From contig JAFZKY010000011.1 in NCBI GenBank assembly GCA_017551725.1, forward strand, positions 1 through 39,759: a stretch of DNA of 39,759 bases, in the 5' to 3' direction. How positions within the stretch are numbered: position 1 is the stretch's first letter; each line of letters opens with the position of its first letter. A program made the position numbers and the translations under genes. The stretch comes from Bacteroidales bacterium. GTDB lineage: Bacteria; Bacteroidota; Bacteroidia; Bacteroidales; WCHB1-69. Of the stretch, positions 7,601 through 15,032 are shown one piece after another. Below the pieces are notes generated by a model, which worked only from the letters and a program-made list of their open reading frames with translations, was not told the DNA's origin and did no database searches.

Positions 7601-8644
7601 TTAGGCGTTTCGGGTTTTCGGTGTGATGAGTAATGAACCGGCAATGGAAAAAACAAGGATTCCTAAAATGATGAGAAGGGATGCCATCGTGGAAATGGAG
7701 AGCCCGAAGAACTCGTGGCCGATCATCTTGAATCCGATGAAACACAGCAGAATTCCCAGACCGTATTTGAGCATCCAGAACTTGTCGGTGACGTTGCTCA
7801 TCAGGAAAAAGAGAGACCGAAGGCCCATGATGGCGAAGATGTTGGAGAAGAATACGATGAAGGTGTCGGTGGTGACGGAGAATACCGCCGGGATGGAGTC
7901 CACGGCGAATATGATGTCGGAAAACTCGATAACTAACAGGACAAGGAACAACGGTGTCATGAAGTTCTTGCCGTCGATTTTGGTGAAGAAGTTGTGCCCG
8001 TCGGTGTTCGGGGTGACGCGGAAATGCTTGGCGGCGAATTTCACCACGGGATGGTTGGCGGTATCGATCTTCTCGTCGCTTTTGTTACGGAACATTTTGA
8101 TACCGCTGTAGATAAGGATGACACCGAAGATGGCCAGGATCCAGGAAAAGCGTTCTACCATGGCCCCCAACGCGAAGATGAAGATAAAACGCAGCACGAT
8201 GGCGCCGAGGATGCCCCAGAACAGCACACGATGATAATACTGCTTTTCGATGCCGAAGCTGGCGAAAATCATGATCATCACAAAGATGTTGTCAATGGAA
8301 AGGGACTCCTCGAGGAAATAGCCGGCCAGGAACTGACTTGCCATCTCTTTCCGATAGACGGTCAGGGCGCTGCCGTAGTCCAACCCCGCTATTTGTCTGG
8401 CCAAATCGGTGCCGTTCACATAAGCGAGCAGGTCGTCTATGCCGGAGATGCCGTGTATCCACTCGGCGTGGATGCGAATCAGCAGGGCCATGCCCATCGC
8501 CATAAGCACCCAGATGCAGGTCCAGATGGCTGCCTCCTTCACGCGGATGACATGGTCCTTCTTGTGGAACACGCCCAGATCCAGGGCCAGCATGAAGGTG
8601 ATGAAGACCATGAAGAGTACGAAGAACAGTATTCGTGATGTCAT
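7601..8644 (-). CDS. TerC/Alx-family membrane protein (probable manganese exporter)
   Basis: A 347-residue membrane protein. The chosen ATG is at 8642-8644; a longer frame from 8689 would start inside the riboswitch terminator and is rejected. Conserved TerC motifs are FLEESLSIDNIFVMIMIF and FSDIIFAVDSIPAVF, whose acidic residues lie in membrane helices; eight or nine hydrophobic segments are visible. Relatives (Alx in E. coli, MeeF/YkoY in Bacillus) export Mn2+, in some cases to load secreted metalloenzymes. It is the first gene behind the riboswitch and shares an operon with mntP. Many relatives are labelled tellurite resistance proteins; the manganese context makes that name misleading here. 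Confidence 0.88.
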   Translation of the reverse strand: MTSRILFFVLFMVFITFMLALDLGVFHKKDHVIRVKEAAIWTCIWVLMAMGMALLIRIHAEWIHGISGIDDLLAYVNGTDLARQIAGLDYGSALTVYRKEMASQFLAGYFLEESLSIDNIFVMIMIFASFGIEKQYYHRVLFWGILGAIVLRFIFIFALGAMVERFSWILAIFGVILIYSGIKMFRNKSDEKIDTANHPVVKFAAKHFRVTPNTDGHNFFTKIDGKNFMTPLFLVLLVIEFSDIIFAVDSIPAVFSVTTDTFIVFFSNIFAIMGLRSLFFLMSNVTDKFWMLKYGLGILLCFIGFKMIGHEFFGLSISTMASLLIILGILVFSIAGSLLITPKTRNA

Positions 8645-8668
8645 AATTGTTGTTTTTTTCTTTAAAAT

Positions 8669-8708
8669 AAAAAAGACCCATAGACACAACAGATGCGTCC
8701 ATGAGTCT
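8669..8708 (-). terminator. Riboswitch expression-platform terminator
   Basis: On the minus strand AGACTCATGGAC pairs with GTCTATGGGTCT over 12 bp (two G-T pairs) around an 11-nt loop, followed by six T. The 5' arm contains CTCAT, which is also the 3' strand of the aptamer's closing helix, so the aptamer and terminator are mutually exclusive. It ends about 25 nt before the terC-type ATG. Confidence 0.85.
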
Positions 8709-8793
8709 TATTGCTTAGGAGCGGCACCATGCCATCAAATGGCAGGGTTTGTTGATGCCGTTCACGGCTTGCGCCGCCAATTACTCCCTCATA
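8701..8793 (-). promoter_or_regulatory. yybP-ykoY manganese riboswitch aptamer
   Basis: Read on the minus strand, the closing helix is formed by ATGAG (8788-8792) and CTCAT (8701-8705). The 5' strand continues into GGGAGTAAT, the conserved loop of the family, followed by a CGGC-GCAA-GCCG hairpin, a TCAACA segment, a TGCCAT/ATGGCA hairpin (8730-8744) and the 3' side CTAAGCAATAAGAC. This order fits the class that senses Mn2+. Metal binding stabilises the closing helix and prevents the overlapping terminator, turning on the downstream Mn exporters terC-type and mntP. The aptamer begins about 5 nt after the mature 3' end of the tRNA-Ala, so no separate promoter is visible. Recognition is by eye; a covariance search would settle it. 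Confidence 0.85.
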
Positions 8794-8798
8794 ACGGG

Positions 8799-8872
8799 TG
8801 GAGCGTACGGGAGTCGGACCCGTGACCTCCTGACTGCCAGTCAGACACTCTAGCCAACTGAGCTAACGCCCC
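8799..8872 (-). tRNA. tRNA-Ala (anticodon GGC)
   Basis: A 74-nt cloverleaf on the minus strand. The acceptor stem GGGGCGT/ACGCTCC contains a G3-U70 wobble pair, the alanine identity element. The D-arm is TTAGCTCAGTTGGCTAGAG, the anticodon stem TCTGA/TCAGG holds the loop CTGGCAG with anticodon GGC, and the T-arm has GGGTCCGACTCCC (TTC-type loop with T replaced, GTCCGA). The discriminator is A and CCA is not encoded. It lies 39 bp after rpsJ and about 5 nt before the manganese riboswitch on the same strand. Confidence 0.93.
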
Positions 8873-8878
8873 ATGTCG

Positions 8879-8899
8879 GGAAACGAACGTGCCGTTTCC
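8879..8899 (-). other. Hairpin between rpsJ and tRNA-Ala
   Basis: GGAAACG and CGTTTCC form a 7-bp stem with a 7-nt loop. No T-run follows in either direction, so it is not a standard terminator; it could be a processing hairpin separating the rpsJ mRNA from the tRNA, which would fit co-transcription. Confidence 0.4.
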
Positions 8900-8911
8900 T
8901 GAAAAGCTTCA

Positions 8912-9229
8912 TCAGACCTTGATCTCAACGTCCACGCCGCTCGGCAATTCGAGCTTCATCAGGGCGTCGATGGTCTTGGAAGTGGTACCGTAAATGTCCA
9001 GCAGTCTTTTGTACGTGGAGAGCTGGAACTGCTCTCTGGATTTCTTGTTGACAAACGTGGAACGGTTTACCGTGAAAATTTTGGTGTGTGTTGGCAATGG
9101 AATAGGTCCAACCAATACAACATCCTTGTCGTCCTTGACACCCTTGACCGTCTTGACGATCTTCTCGGCTGACTTGTCAACCAGGGTGTGGTCGAATGAT
9201 TTCAATTTGATTCTGATTCTGTGACTCAC
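8912..9229 (-). CDS. rpsJ: 30S ribosomal protein S10
   Basis: A 105-residue protein with the full S10 signature: [20 protein letters not shown] at the start, [18 protein letters not shown] in the middle and the C-terminal [14 protein letters not shown]10 is part of the 30S head and also works with NusB in transcription antitermination. It lies 48 bp after fusA in the order rpsL-rpsG-fusA-rpsJ, normal for Bacteroidetes. Unusually, rplC and the rest of the S10 operon do not follow; instead there is a tRNA-Ala and a manganese transport unit. Confidence 0.97.
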   Translation of the reverse strand: MSHRIRIKLKSFDHTLVDKSAEKIVKTVKGVKDDKDVVLVGPIPLPTHTKIFTVNRSTFVNKKSREQFQLSTYKRLLDIYGTTSKTIDALMKLELPSGVDVEIKV

Positions 9230-9277
9230 TGTTTTTGTTTTTAAATTATTACGTAATATGTTTTTTTCTGTGTTTTC

Positions 9278-11371
9278 TTATAAAATGAATCTTCCGACAT
9301 TCATGATATAGTCTTTGACTTCGGGTGGGACTTCCGCATACTTTTGGAATTCCATACTGAATGTTGCCCGGCCGGATGTGATGGAACGCAAGGTTGTCAC
9401 GTATCCGAACATCTCGGCCAGAGGCACTTGAGCCGTGATTACCTGGAAGCCGACTTTGGCATCGATCTGCTCCAGCACTGAGCGGCGGCGGTTGAGGTCG
9501 CCGGTCACGTTGCCGATGTACTCGTCGGGCGTGGTGATCTCCACCTTCATGATGGGTTCCAAAATGCAGGTGTCGATCTGCTGGAGGGCATCCCGGAATC
9601 CGATCTTGGCGCAGATCTCGAAGGCGAGCGCGTCAGAGTCGGCAGGGTGCGTCTCCCCGTCCAGAACGGTTACCGACATGGACTCCACGGGGAATCCGTA
9701 TTTGCCGTTCGACATGGCGAGCTTGAATCCCTTTTCGGCTCCGGCCAGATACTCTTTCGGTATGGCCCCGCCTTTGACCTCGCTCTGGAACTTCAACCCT
9801 TTCTCGCTGTAAGGCAGCGGGTCGAGGCGGAAGTCCATGACGGCGAAGGAACCCTTGCCGCCGGTCTGCCGTTTGTAGGCCGCGTGGTACTGCAACGGGG
9901 AGGCCAGCGCCTCCTTGTAGGCCACGCGCGGTTTGCCGTGGTTGCAGTCCACGTTGAACTCGCGCTTGAGACGGTCCAGCAGGATGTCCAAGTGCAACTC
10001 GCCCATGCCGCTGATGAGCGTCTGCCCCGATTCCGAGTCTTCCCGCACCATGAAGGTGGGGTCTTCATCGGAGAGCTTCTCCAACGCCAGCATCATCTTG
10101 TCCTCGTCGTCCTTGGTTTTCGGCTCAATGGCGATTTGGATCACCGGTTCGGGGAAGGTGATGCTTTCCAGAATCACGGGATGCTTCTCGTCGGTAAGGC
10201 TGTCGCCGGTGTGGATCTCCTTCATGCCCACGAGGGCCACGATGTTTCCTGCCGATACGCTATCCAACGGTTGTTGCTTGTTGGAGTGCATCTGGAGGAT
10301 TTTGGAGACCCGCTCCCGTTTGCCGGAGGAGACGTTGTAGAGCGTCTCGCCGGATTTGAGCACGCCGGAATAGACTTTGATGAAAGTCAGCTTCCCGACG
10401 TACGGGTCGGTGGCGATTTTGAAGGCCAGAGCGGCGAAAGGAGCGTTGGCGTCGCAGGGACGGGTTTCCTCGGCTTCCGTCTTGGGGTTCGTGCCTTTGA
10501 TGGCAGGCATGTCCAAGGGGGAGGGGAGGTACATCACGATGGCATCCAGCAGCTTCTGCACTCCTTTGTTTTTGAAGGAGGACCCGCAGAGCACCGGTTC
10601 GATGTGGTGCTCCAGGGTGGCTTTGCGGATGATGGCTATCAGCTCGTCCATGGTGATGCTGTCCGGGTCGTCGAAGTACTTCTCCATGAGGGATTCGTCT
10701 TCTTCGGCCAGCGCTTCAATCAGCTTGGTGCGGTATTCAGCCACTTCGTCTGCCATGTCGGCGGGAATGTCGATTTCCTCGTAGGTGTTGCCCTGGTCCT
10801 CTTCATTCCATTGGTACGCCTTCATCTCCAGCAGGTCAACTACACCGATGAAGGAATCCTCCACTCCGATGGGCAGTTGCAGTGGGATGGGGTTGGCGTT
10901 GAGCTTCTCACGGATCTGGTCCACCACGGCGTAGAAGTTGGCCCCTGAACGGTCCATCTTGTTGACGTAGCAGATACGGGCGACATGGTACTTGTTGGCC
11001 TGCCGCCACACAGTCTCCGATTGCGCTTCCACACCGCCCACGGCGCAGAAAATGGCTACGGCTCCATCCAATATTCTCAAAGAACGTTCGACTTCCACTG
11101 TGAAATCAACATGTCCCGGTGTGTCGATAATGTTGATCTTGAAGTCGCTTGACTGGTGTTTCCACATCACCGTTGTGGCGGCGCTGGTAATCGTGATCCC
11201 TCGTTCCTGTTCCTGCACCATCCAGTCCATGGTGGCAGTACCCTCATCAACCTCGCCAATTTTATAGTTCTTTCCGGTGTAGTAGAGAATCCGTTCCGTG
11301 GTTGTCGTCTTACCGGCATCGATATGGGCCATAATGCCAATATTCCGGATGTTCAGCAAATCTTCAGCCAT
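9278..11371 (-). CDS. fusA: Elongation factor G
   Basis: A 697-residue translational GTPase that drives ribosomal translocation and, with RRF, ribosome recycling. GTPase motifs are AHIDAGKT (P-loop, 15-22), the switch I segment [11 protein letters not shown] (58-67), DTPGHVD (83-89) and NKMD (137-140). Domains II-V follow with normal spacing, and the C-terminus has [15 protein letters not shown]. It lies between rpsG and rpsJ in the str operon, which makes it the housekeeping EF-G rather than a paralogue. The start at [12 protein letters not shown] matches the family. Confidence 0.97.
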   Translation of the reverse strand: MAEDLLNIRNIGIMAHIDAGKTTTTERILYYTGKNYKIGEVDEGTATMDWMVQEQERGITITSAATTVMWKHQSSDFKINIIDTPGHVDFTVEVERSLRILDGAVAIFCAVGGVEAQSETVWRQANKYHVARICYVNKMDRSGANFYAVVDQIREKLNANPIPLQLPIGVEDSFIGVVDLLEMKAYQWNEEDQGNTYEEIDIPADMADEVAEYRTKLIEALAEEDESLMEKYFDDPDSITMDELIAIIRKATLEHHIEPVLCGSSFKNKGVQKLLDAIVMYLPSPLDMPAIKGTNPKTEAEETRPCDANAPFAALAFKIATDPYVGKLTFIKVYSGVLKSGETLYNVSSGKRERVSKILQMHSNKQQPLDSVSAGNIVALVGMKEIHTGDSLTDEKHPVILESITFPEPVIQIAIEPKTKDDEDKMMLALEKLSDEDPTFMVREDSESGQTLISGMGELHLDILLDRLKREFNVDCNHGKPRVAYKEALASPLQYHAAYKRQTGGKGSFAVMDFRLDPLPYSEKGLKFQSEVKGGAIPKEYLAGAEKGFKLAMSNGKYGFPVESMSVTVLDGETHPADSDALAFEICAKIGFRDALQQIDTCILEPIMKVEITTPDEYIGNVTGDLNRRRSVLEQIDAKVGFQVITAQVPLAEMFGYVTTLRSITSGRATFSMEFQKYAEVPPEVKDYIMNVGRFIL

Positions 11372-11421
11372 TGGAATGTCCTCTTTTCCGTCGAAACTAT
11401 AAGGTGAATGTCAGAAGTTTC

Positions 11422-11889
11422 TTACATGCGCATGTGTGCGAATGCCTTGTTGGCCTCGGCCATTCTGTGGATTTCCTCTTTCTTCTTGAAAGCGGCACCC
11501 TCGCTCTTGTACGCGGCCATGATTTCCTGGGCCAGCTTGTCGGCCATCGTCTGTTCGTGGCGCTTGCGGGCGAAGGATATTAAGTTTTTCATACCTACAG
11601 ATTGCTTTCTGCCCGGCTTGATCTCCTCAGGGACGGGGAGGGTGGTACCACCGACGCGCTTGCTCTTGACCTCGACGCTGGGTGTTACGTTCTCCAGGGC
11701 TTTTTTCCACACCTCGATACCGTTCTCTTTGGTCTTCTCCTCAACGATGTCGATGGCTCTGTAGAAAATTTCGAAAGCAAGGTTCTTCTTGCCTTTCAAC
11801 ATGATGTTGTTGACGAATTTCGTTACCTGTTCGTCATTGTACTTCGGATCCGGAAGAATGATCCTTTTTTTTGCGTGTGAATTTCTCAT
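11422..11889 (-). CDS. rpsG: 30S ribosomal protein S7
   Basis: A 155-residue protein starting [19 protein letters not shown] and containing the conserved [14 protein letters not shown], and [15 protein letters not shown] segments. S7 nucleates the 30S head on 16S rRNA and lies next to the E site; in other bacteria it is also the translational repressor of the str operon. It sits 84 bp after rpsL and 50 bp before fusA. Length is normal. Confidence 0.97.
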   Translation of the reverse strand: MRNSHAKKRIILPDPKYNDEQVTKFVNNIMLKGKKNLAFEIFYRAIDIVEEKTKENGIEVWKKALENVTPSVEVKSKRVGGTTLPVPEEIKPGRKQSVGMKNLISFARKRHEQTMADKLAQEIMAAYKSEGAAFKKKEEIHRMAEANKAFAHMRM

Positions 11890-11973
11890 TTTTCTTGTAT
11901 CTTCAATAATGATTATTTACTCTTGAATCGCCAATCGCGGCGTTCAATTTACGATTTTTGGGTTGAAAACAGC

Positions 11974-12357
11974 TTATTTCGCAGCTTTCTTGGGTCTCTT
12001 GGCACCATATTTGGAACGACCTTGGAGACGACCGTCAACACCGGCGGAGTCCAACGCACCGCGCACGATGTGATAACGAACACCCGGAAGGTCCTTGACA
12101 CGACCGCCGCGCACCAGCACGATGCTGTGCTCCTGCAGGTTGTGGCCTTCGCCCGGGATGTAGGCGTTCACCTCTTTACCATTGGTCATTCTAACCCTCG
12201 CCACCTTACGCATGGCTGAATTGGGCTTTTTAGGAGTGGTTGTGTAAACCCTCAAGCAAACTCCGCGACGTTGCGGACAGGCATCCAATGCCCTTGACTT
12301 ACTCTGTGAAGTAAGCTTTTTTCTTCCTTTTCTTACTAATTGTTGAATTGTAGGCAT
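11974..12357 (-). CDS. rpsL: 30S ribosomal protein S12
   Basis: A 127-residue decoding-centre protein. It begins [15 protein letters not shown] and carries the invariant [18 protein letters not shown] and the loop [11 protein letters not shown], which holds the Asp that is often methylthiolated. The lysines that determine streptomycin sensitivity are the wild-type residues in both loops. It is the first gene of the rpsL-rpsG-fusA-rpsJ operon behind the promoter element at 12418-12425. Confidence 0.97.
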   Translation of the reverse strand: MPTIQQLVRKGRKKLTSQSKSRALDACPQRRGVCLRVYTTTPKKPNSAMRKVARVRMTNGKEVNAYIPGEGHNLQEHSIVLVRGGRVKDLPGVRYHIVRGALDSAGVDGRLQGRSKYGAKRPKKAAK

Positions 12358-12417
12358 ACAATTTAATTTGTTAAACTTTTAATTATTATAGTTTTATACC
12401 CCTAATTTTTGGGCTGG

Positions 12418-12425
12418 CAAAAATA
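12418..12425 (-). promoter_or_regulatory. -7 promoter element of the str operon
   Basis: TATTTTTG on the minus strand fits TAnnTTTG and lies about 60 nt before rpsL, leaving an A/T-rich leader. It may also serve the tRNA-Ala and the Mn2+ riboswitch unit downstream, since no other promoter is seen there. Confidence 0.65.
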
Positions 12426-12485
12426 CACTTTTTTCTTTATTGTTCAGTGAGTCAGAGATTTTTTTTTATTTGCACTATGGCAGGC

Positions 12486-12515
12486 AAAAAAAAACTGCCC
12501 GAAGGCAGTCTTTTT
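12486..12515 (-). terminator. Terminator of the transketolase-half/sigma-factor unit
   Basis: ACTGCC (12494-12499) and GGCAGT (12504-12509) close a CGAA tetraloop. The stem is flanked by nine A on the left and five T on the right, so it can act on both strands. It follows the Spy-like gene by 4 nt and isolates it from the str operon promoter. Confidence 0.85.
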
Positions 12516-13026
12516 ATCTTCTTTTCTTGCCTGCGTTGACAGGGCCGGCAGGCTTTTCTTCGGCGGCAGCTTTTTTCTTGCTTGCCCATTCTCTCTTGTA
12601 TTGGTCGTCGATGTTGAAGCAGTCGTGGATGTGTCGCGGAGTGAGAATGCCCTTGAGTTTCTTGTAGAAATTGGTCTCCAGATTGAGGAGGTTCTTGCGG
12701 AGTTCGAACTTCTGGTCCTGAAGATAGGTCAGCTGGCTGTCGGAGAGCTTCGCGATGATTTCCTTGTTCTGGCCGGGAGCGTTCAGCTTGATGCCTTTCT
12801 TGGCCAGGTTGTTACGGTAGGTCTCGTGTGCTTTCACCTCGCTGCGCAAATACTGCTCGTATGCAGTCCAGAATGCATTTTGCTCCGTGGTGGAGGTGAG
12901 CTTGAGCTTCGCACGCATGTTGTCCATGCGATCCTTGACAATCTTGTTGGGGTCTTCTTTCACCTGTGCTTGAAGGGCACAGAGAAAAGCTGTCATCAGA
13001 CAGACGAATGCAATCAGTCGTTTCAT
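12514..13026 (-). CDS. Spy/CpxP-like periplasmic protein of the sigma-factor operon
   Basis: A 170-residue protein with a signal peptide (MKRLIAFVCLMTAFLCALQA, cleavage near residue 20). The mature part is almost wholly helical and charged, with a central LSDSQLTYLQDQKFELRK segment and a LTPRHIHDCF segment similar in style to the LTxxQ repeats of Spy/CpxP chaperone-like sensors. It ends in a Lys/Ala/Pro tail. It follows the anti-sigma candidate by 11 bp. Genes of this type downstream of ECF sigma/anti-sigma pairs in Bacteroidetes are thought to act as periplasmic sensors or stress proteins; here that is inference from context. Confidence 0.6.
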   Translation of the reverse strand: MKRLIAFVCLMTAFLCALQAQVKEDPNKIVKDRMDNMRAKLKLTSTTEQNAFWTAYEQYLRSEVKAHETYRNNLAKKGIKLNAPGQNKEIIAKLSDSQLTYLQDQKFELRKNLLNLETNFYKKLKGILTPRHIHDCFNIDDQYKREWASKKKAAAEEKPAGPVNAGKKRR

Positions 13027-13037
13027 ATTTTTCCTTT

Positions 13038-13361
13038 TTAGTAATTATAATAATCCATTTGGGCAAATTCGGCGCTGTAGTAGTCCGCCATCTGGTCTTC
13101 CAGCTGGCTGTCGGCAGTGGTGATTTGCGTGTCGGCCACGACCTGTCCCGGAATCTTGTCGTTGTTCATGTAGCCGATGACGACGGTGCTGCAGATGACC
13201 AGCGCCATCACGGCGGCCACGGCGGAAAGCCAGATGTTGCGCCGGCGGGCTTTGTCCTTGCGTATCGCGTTCATCATCTGCGTCGGCAGCTGGTCGAAGT
13301 AACCTTCCGGAATGTTGTAATGCTCCTGTTTGCTTAAGTTATCAAGATCTATCATCTCCAT
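13038..13361 (-). CDS. Short single-pass membrane protein, candidate anti-sigma factor
   Basis: A 107-residue protein. The N-terminal cytoplasmic part contains NIPEGYFDQLPTQMMNAI (about 16-33), a motif common in short Bacteroidetes proteins encoded behind ECF sigma genes. One membrane helix spans about 43-64. The roughly 40-residue outer part is acidic and ends in a Tyr-rich tail, DYYSAEFAQMDYYNY. No zinc-binding HxxxCxxC motif is seen. It starts 39 bp after the sigma gene stop and precedes the Spy-like gene. By position it would hold the sigma factor at the membrane until a periplasmic signal is received. Confidence 0.65.
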   Translation of the reverse strand: MEMIDLDNLSKQEHYNIPEGYFDQLPTQMMNAIRKDKARRRNIWLSAVAAVMALVICSTVVIGYMNNDKIPGQVVADTQITTADSQLEDQMADYYSAEFAQMDYYNY

Positions 13362-13400
13362 TTTTTTTTGAAAAAAACAGATTCGTTGACTATATAAAAA

Positions 13401-13958
13401 CTAAAAGGTTAAATGCTCGGAAATATTTTTTTTGATTTTTTCGGCAGCGAAGTGGTAGGAGGCCTTGAGGGCGCTCTCGGAGGTGTCGAAAATCTTGGAC
13501 ATCTCGGCGTAGGGTGTCTCGTCGTAATAGCGCATGGTGAACACGGCGCGCTGCTTGGGGGGCAGCTTCAGGATGGCCTCCTGCAACAGCTGCTCAATCT
13601 CGTTCGGGGAGATGAAGTTGGTGTCGGCCTGGCTGACGACAAGGAAGTCCATATAGCTGTCGTCGGTCAAGTTGAGCAGTTTTTTCTTCTTCTCGATGAA
13701 AGAGAGCGCCTCGTTGATGCAGATCTTGGTGATCCAGGTCTTCAGCGAGGAGTCGCCCCGGAATCTGTCGAGGTTGCGCCAGATTTTGATGCACACGTTC
13801 TGCGTCACGTCGTTGGCGTCCTCGTGCAGGGTCACGATGCGGCGTGCATTATAATAGATCACCCGCTGGTATTTTTTCAGCAGCATTTCAAATGCCTGCT
13901 CGCGGGTTTTGCTGTTCTGGAACAGCGAAAGTATGAATTCGTCAGTGGCTTCGGGCAT
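13401..13958 (-). CDS. ECF-type RNA polymerase sigma factor
   Basis: A 185-residue sigma-70-family protein with only regions 2 and 4. Region 2 runs from about 19 to 95 and includes the core-binding stretch DANDVTQNVCIKIWRNL and the promoter-melting stretch SSLKTWITKICINEAL. Region 4 (about 128-180) carries LPPKQRAVFTMRYYDE and the helix-turn-helix YAEMSKIFDTSESALKAS. It begins 6 nt after the transketolase-subunit stop and has no promoter of its own in that gap, so its expression is tied to that metabolic gene. The membrane protein and Spy-like protein downstream complete a typical envelope-sensing unit. Confidence 0.92.
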   Translation of the reverse strand: MPEATDEFILSLFQNSKTREQAFEMLLKKYQRVIYYNARRIVTLHEDANDVTQNVCIKIWRNLDRFRGDSSLKTWITKICINEALSFIEKKKKLLNLTDDSYMDFLVVSQADTNFISPNEIEQLLQEAILKLPPKQRAVFTMRYYDETPYAEMSKIFDTSESALKASYHFAAEKIKKNISEHLTF

Positions 13959-13964
13959 GGCGTG

Positions 13965-14918
13965 TTATTTGCGTGCGATGACTTTTTTGCAGGCTTCCAC
14001 AATGTGCAGCTGGTCCAGGCCGTACAGCTTCATCAGCTCGTCGGGGGTGCCGCTCTCGCCGAACTTGTCGTCCACGGCCACCATCTCCACGGGTGCGGGC
14101 TGGCGGCGGCAGAGCAGCTGGCAGACGGAATCGCCCAACCCGCCGTTCATGAGGTGCTCCTCGGCAGTGACCACACAGCGTGTCTTGGCCACGGAGGCCA
14201 GGATGGCTTCCTCGTCCAACGGCTTGATGGTGGCAATGTCGATCACCTCGGCGGAGATGTTCTGCTCGGCCAGCTCGTAGGCGGCTTGCAGGGCAGGATA
14301 TACCAGATGTCCGGTGGCGATGATAGTGACATCGGTGCCCTCGTTCATCGTGATGGCCTTTCCGATGATGAAAGGCTGGTCAGCCGGCGTGAAGTTGGGC
14401 ACGGACGGACGTCCGAAACGGAGATATACAGGGCCTACATGTTCGGCAGCGGCCATTGTGGCCATCTTGGTCTGGTTGTAGTCGCAGGGGTTGATGACCA
14501 CCATGTTGGGCAGCATCTTCATCAGTCCCAGGTCCTCCATCATCTCGTGGGTGGCGCCGTCTTCCCCGACGGTGAGGCCGGCGTGGGAGGCACAGATCTT
14601 GACGTTGAGGTTGGAATAGGCCACCGTCATACGGATCTGGTCATAGACGCGCCCGGTGATGAACCCGGCAAAGGCGCTGGCGAAGGGGACCTTGCCGCTC
14701 AAGGCGAGGCCGGCACTGATGCCCACCATGTTCGCCTCGGCGATGCCCACCTGGATGAAACGGTCGGGAAATGCCGCTTTGAAATCCCCCATCTTCACAC
14801 TGCCGGTGACATCGGCTGTGAGGGCGAATACGTTGGCGTTCTGCTTGCCTGCTTCCACCAAACCGGCACCAAATCCGGAGCGGGTGTCCTTGAAATCGTT
14901 GGTTTCTATTTTTTCCAT
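13965..14918 (-). CDS. Transketolase, C-terminal subunit (half-length)
   Basis: A 317-residue protein covering only the pyrimidine-binding and C-terminal domains of transketolase. The conserved cofactor-activating Glu lies in QVGIAEANMVG (Glu61), followed by SAFAGFITGRVYDQIR and the substrate segment HAGLTVGEDGATHEMMEDL. The thiamine-diphosphate-binding N-terminal half (GDG...N motif) is absent. In bacteria with split transketolase the N-terminal subunit gene normally sits directly upstream; here the upstream neighbour is a divergent outer-membrane protein gene, so the partner must be elsewhere. A promoter element precedes it at 14954-14961. Alternatives such as the E1-beta subunit of a 2-oxoacid dehydrogenase or DXP synthase fit the motifs less well. 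Confidence 0.85.
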   Translation of the reverse strand: MEKIETNDFKDTRSGFGAGLVEAGKQNANVFALTADVTGSVKMGDFKAAFPDRFIQVGIAEANMVGISAGLALSGKVPFASAFAGFITGRVYDQIRMTVAYSNLNVKICASHAGLTVGEDGATHEMMEDLGLMKMLPNMVVINPCDYNQTKMATMAAAEHVGPVYLRFGRPSVPNFTPADQPFIIGKAITMNEGTDVTIIATGHLVYPALQAAYELAEQNISAEVIDIATIKPLDEEAILASVAKTRCVVTAEEHLMNGGLGDSVCQLLCRRQPAPVEMVAVDDKFGESGTPDELMKLYGLDQLHIVEACKKVIARK

Positions 14919-14953
14919 TATCGCTGTTGGTTTTTGTCAAATAAATTTGCGTG

Positions 14954-14961
14954 CAAAAATA
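14954..14961 (-). promoter_or_regulatory. -7 promoter element of the transketolase-half/sigma unit
   Basis: TATTTTTG on the minus strand matches TAnnTTTG and lies about 35 nt before the ATG at 14918. An A/T-rich region lies upstream, shared with the divergent outer-membrane protein gene. Confidence 0.6.
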
Positions 14962-15032
14962 CGAAATTTGATAATTATGAGTTATCCAAAATAATATTTT
15001 CTTATCCGGATATGTTTTAAAGGTCTGCTCTC

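Noticed and set aside
8879-8899. Hairpin after rpsJ as the str-operon terminator
   Set aside because: No T-run follows the stem on the minus strand, so termination there is not supported.
9647-10948. A 433-codon open frame antisense to fusA
   Set aside because: Complement of a universally conserved gene, with typical shadow composition.
15011-15018. TATGTTTT upstream of the large outer-membrane gene as its -7 element
   Set aside because: It lacks the final G of TAnnTTTG and lies only 15 nt before the ATG; too weak to list as a promoter.
13413-15020. A 535-codon open frame on the plus strand, antisense to the sigma and transketolase genes
   Set aside because: It is the reverse complement of two clearly recognisable genes and its translation is low-complexity Gly/Val/His-rich with no family features.
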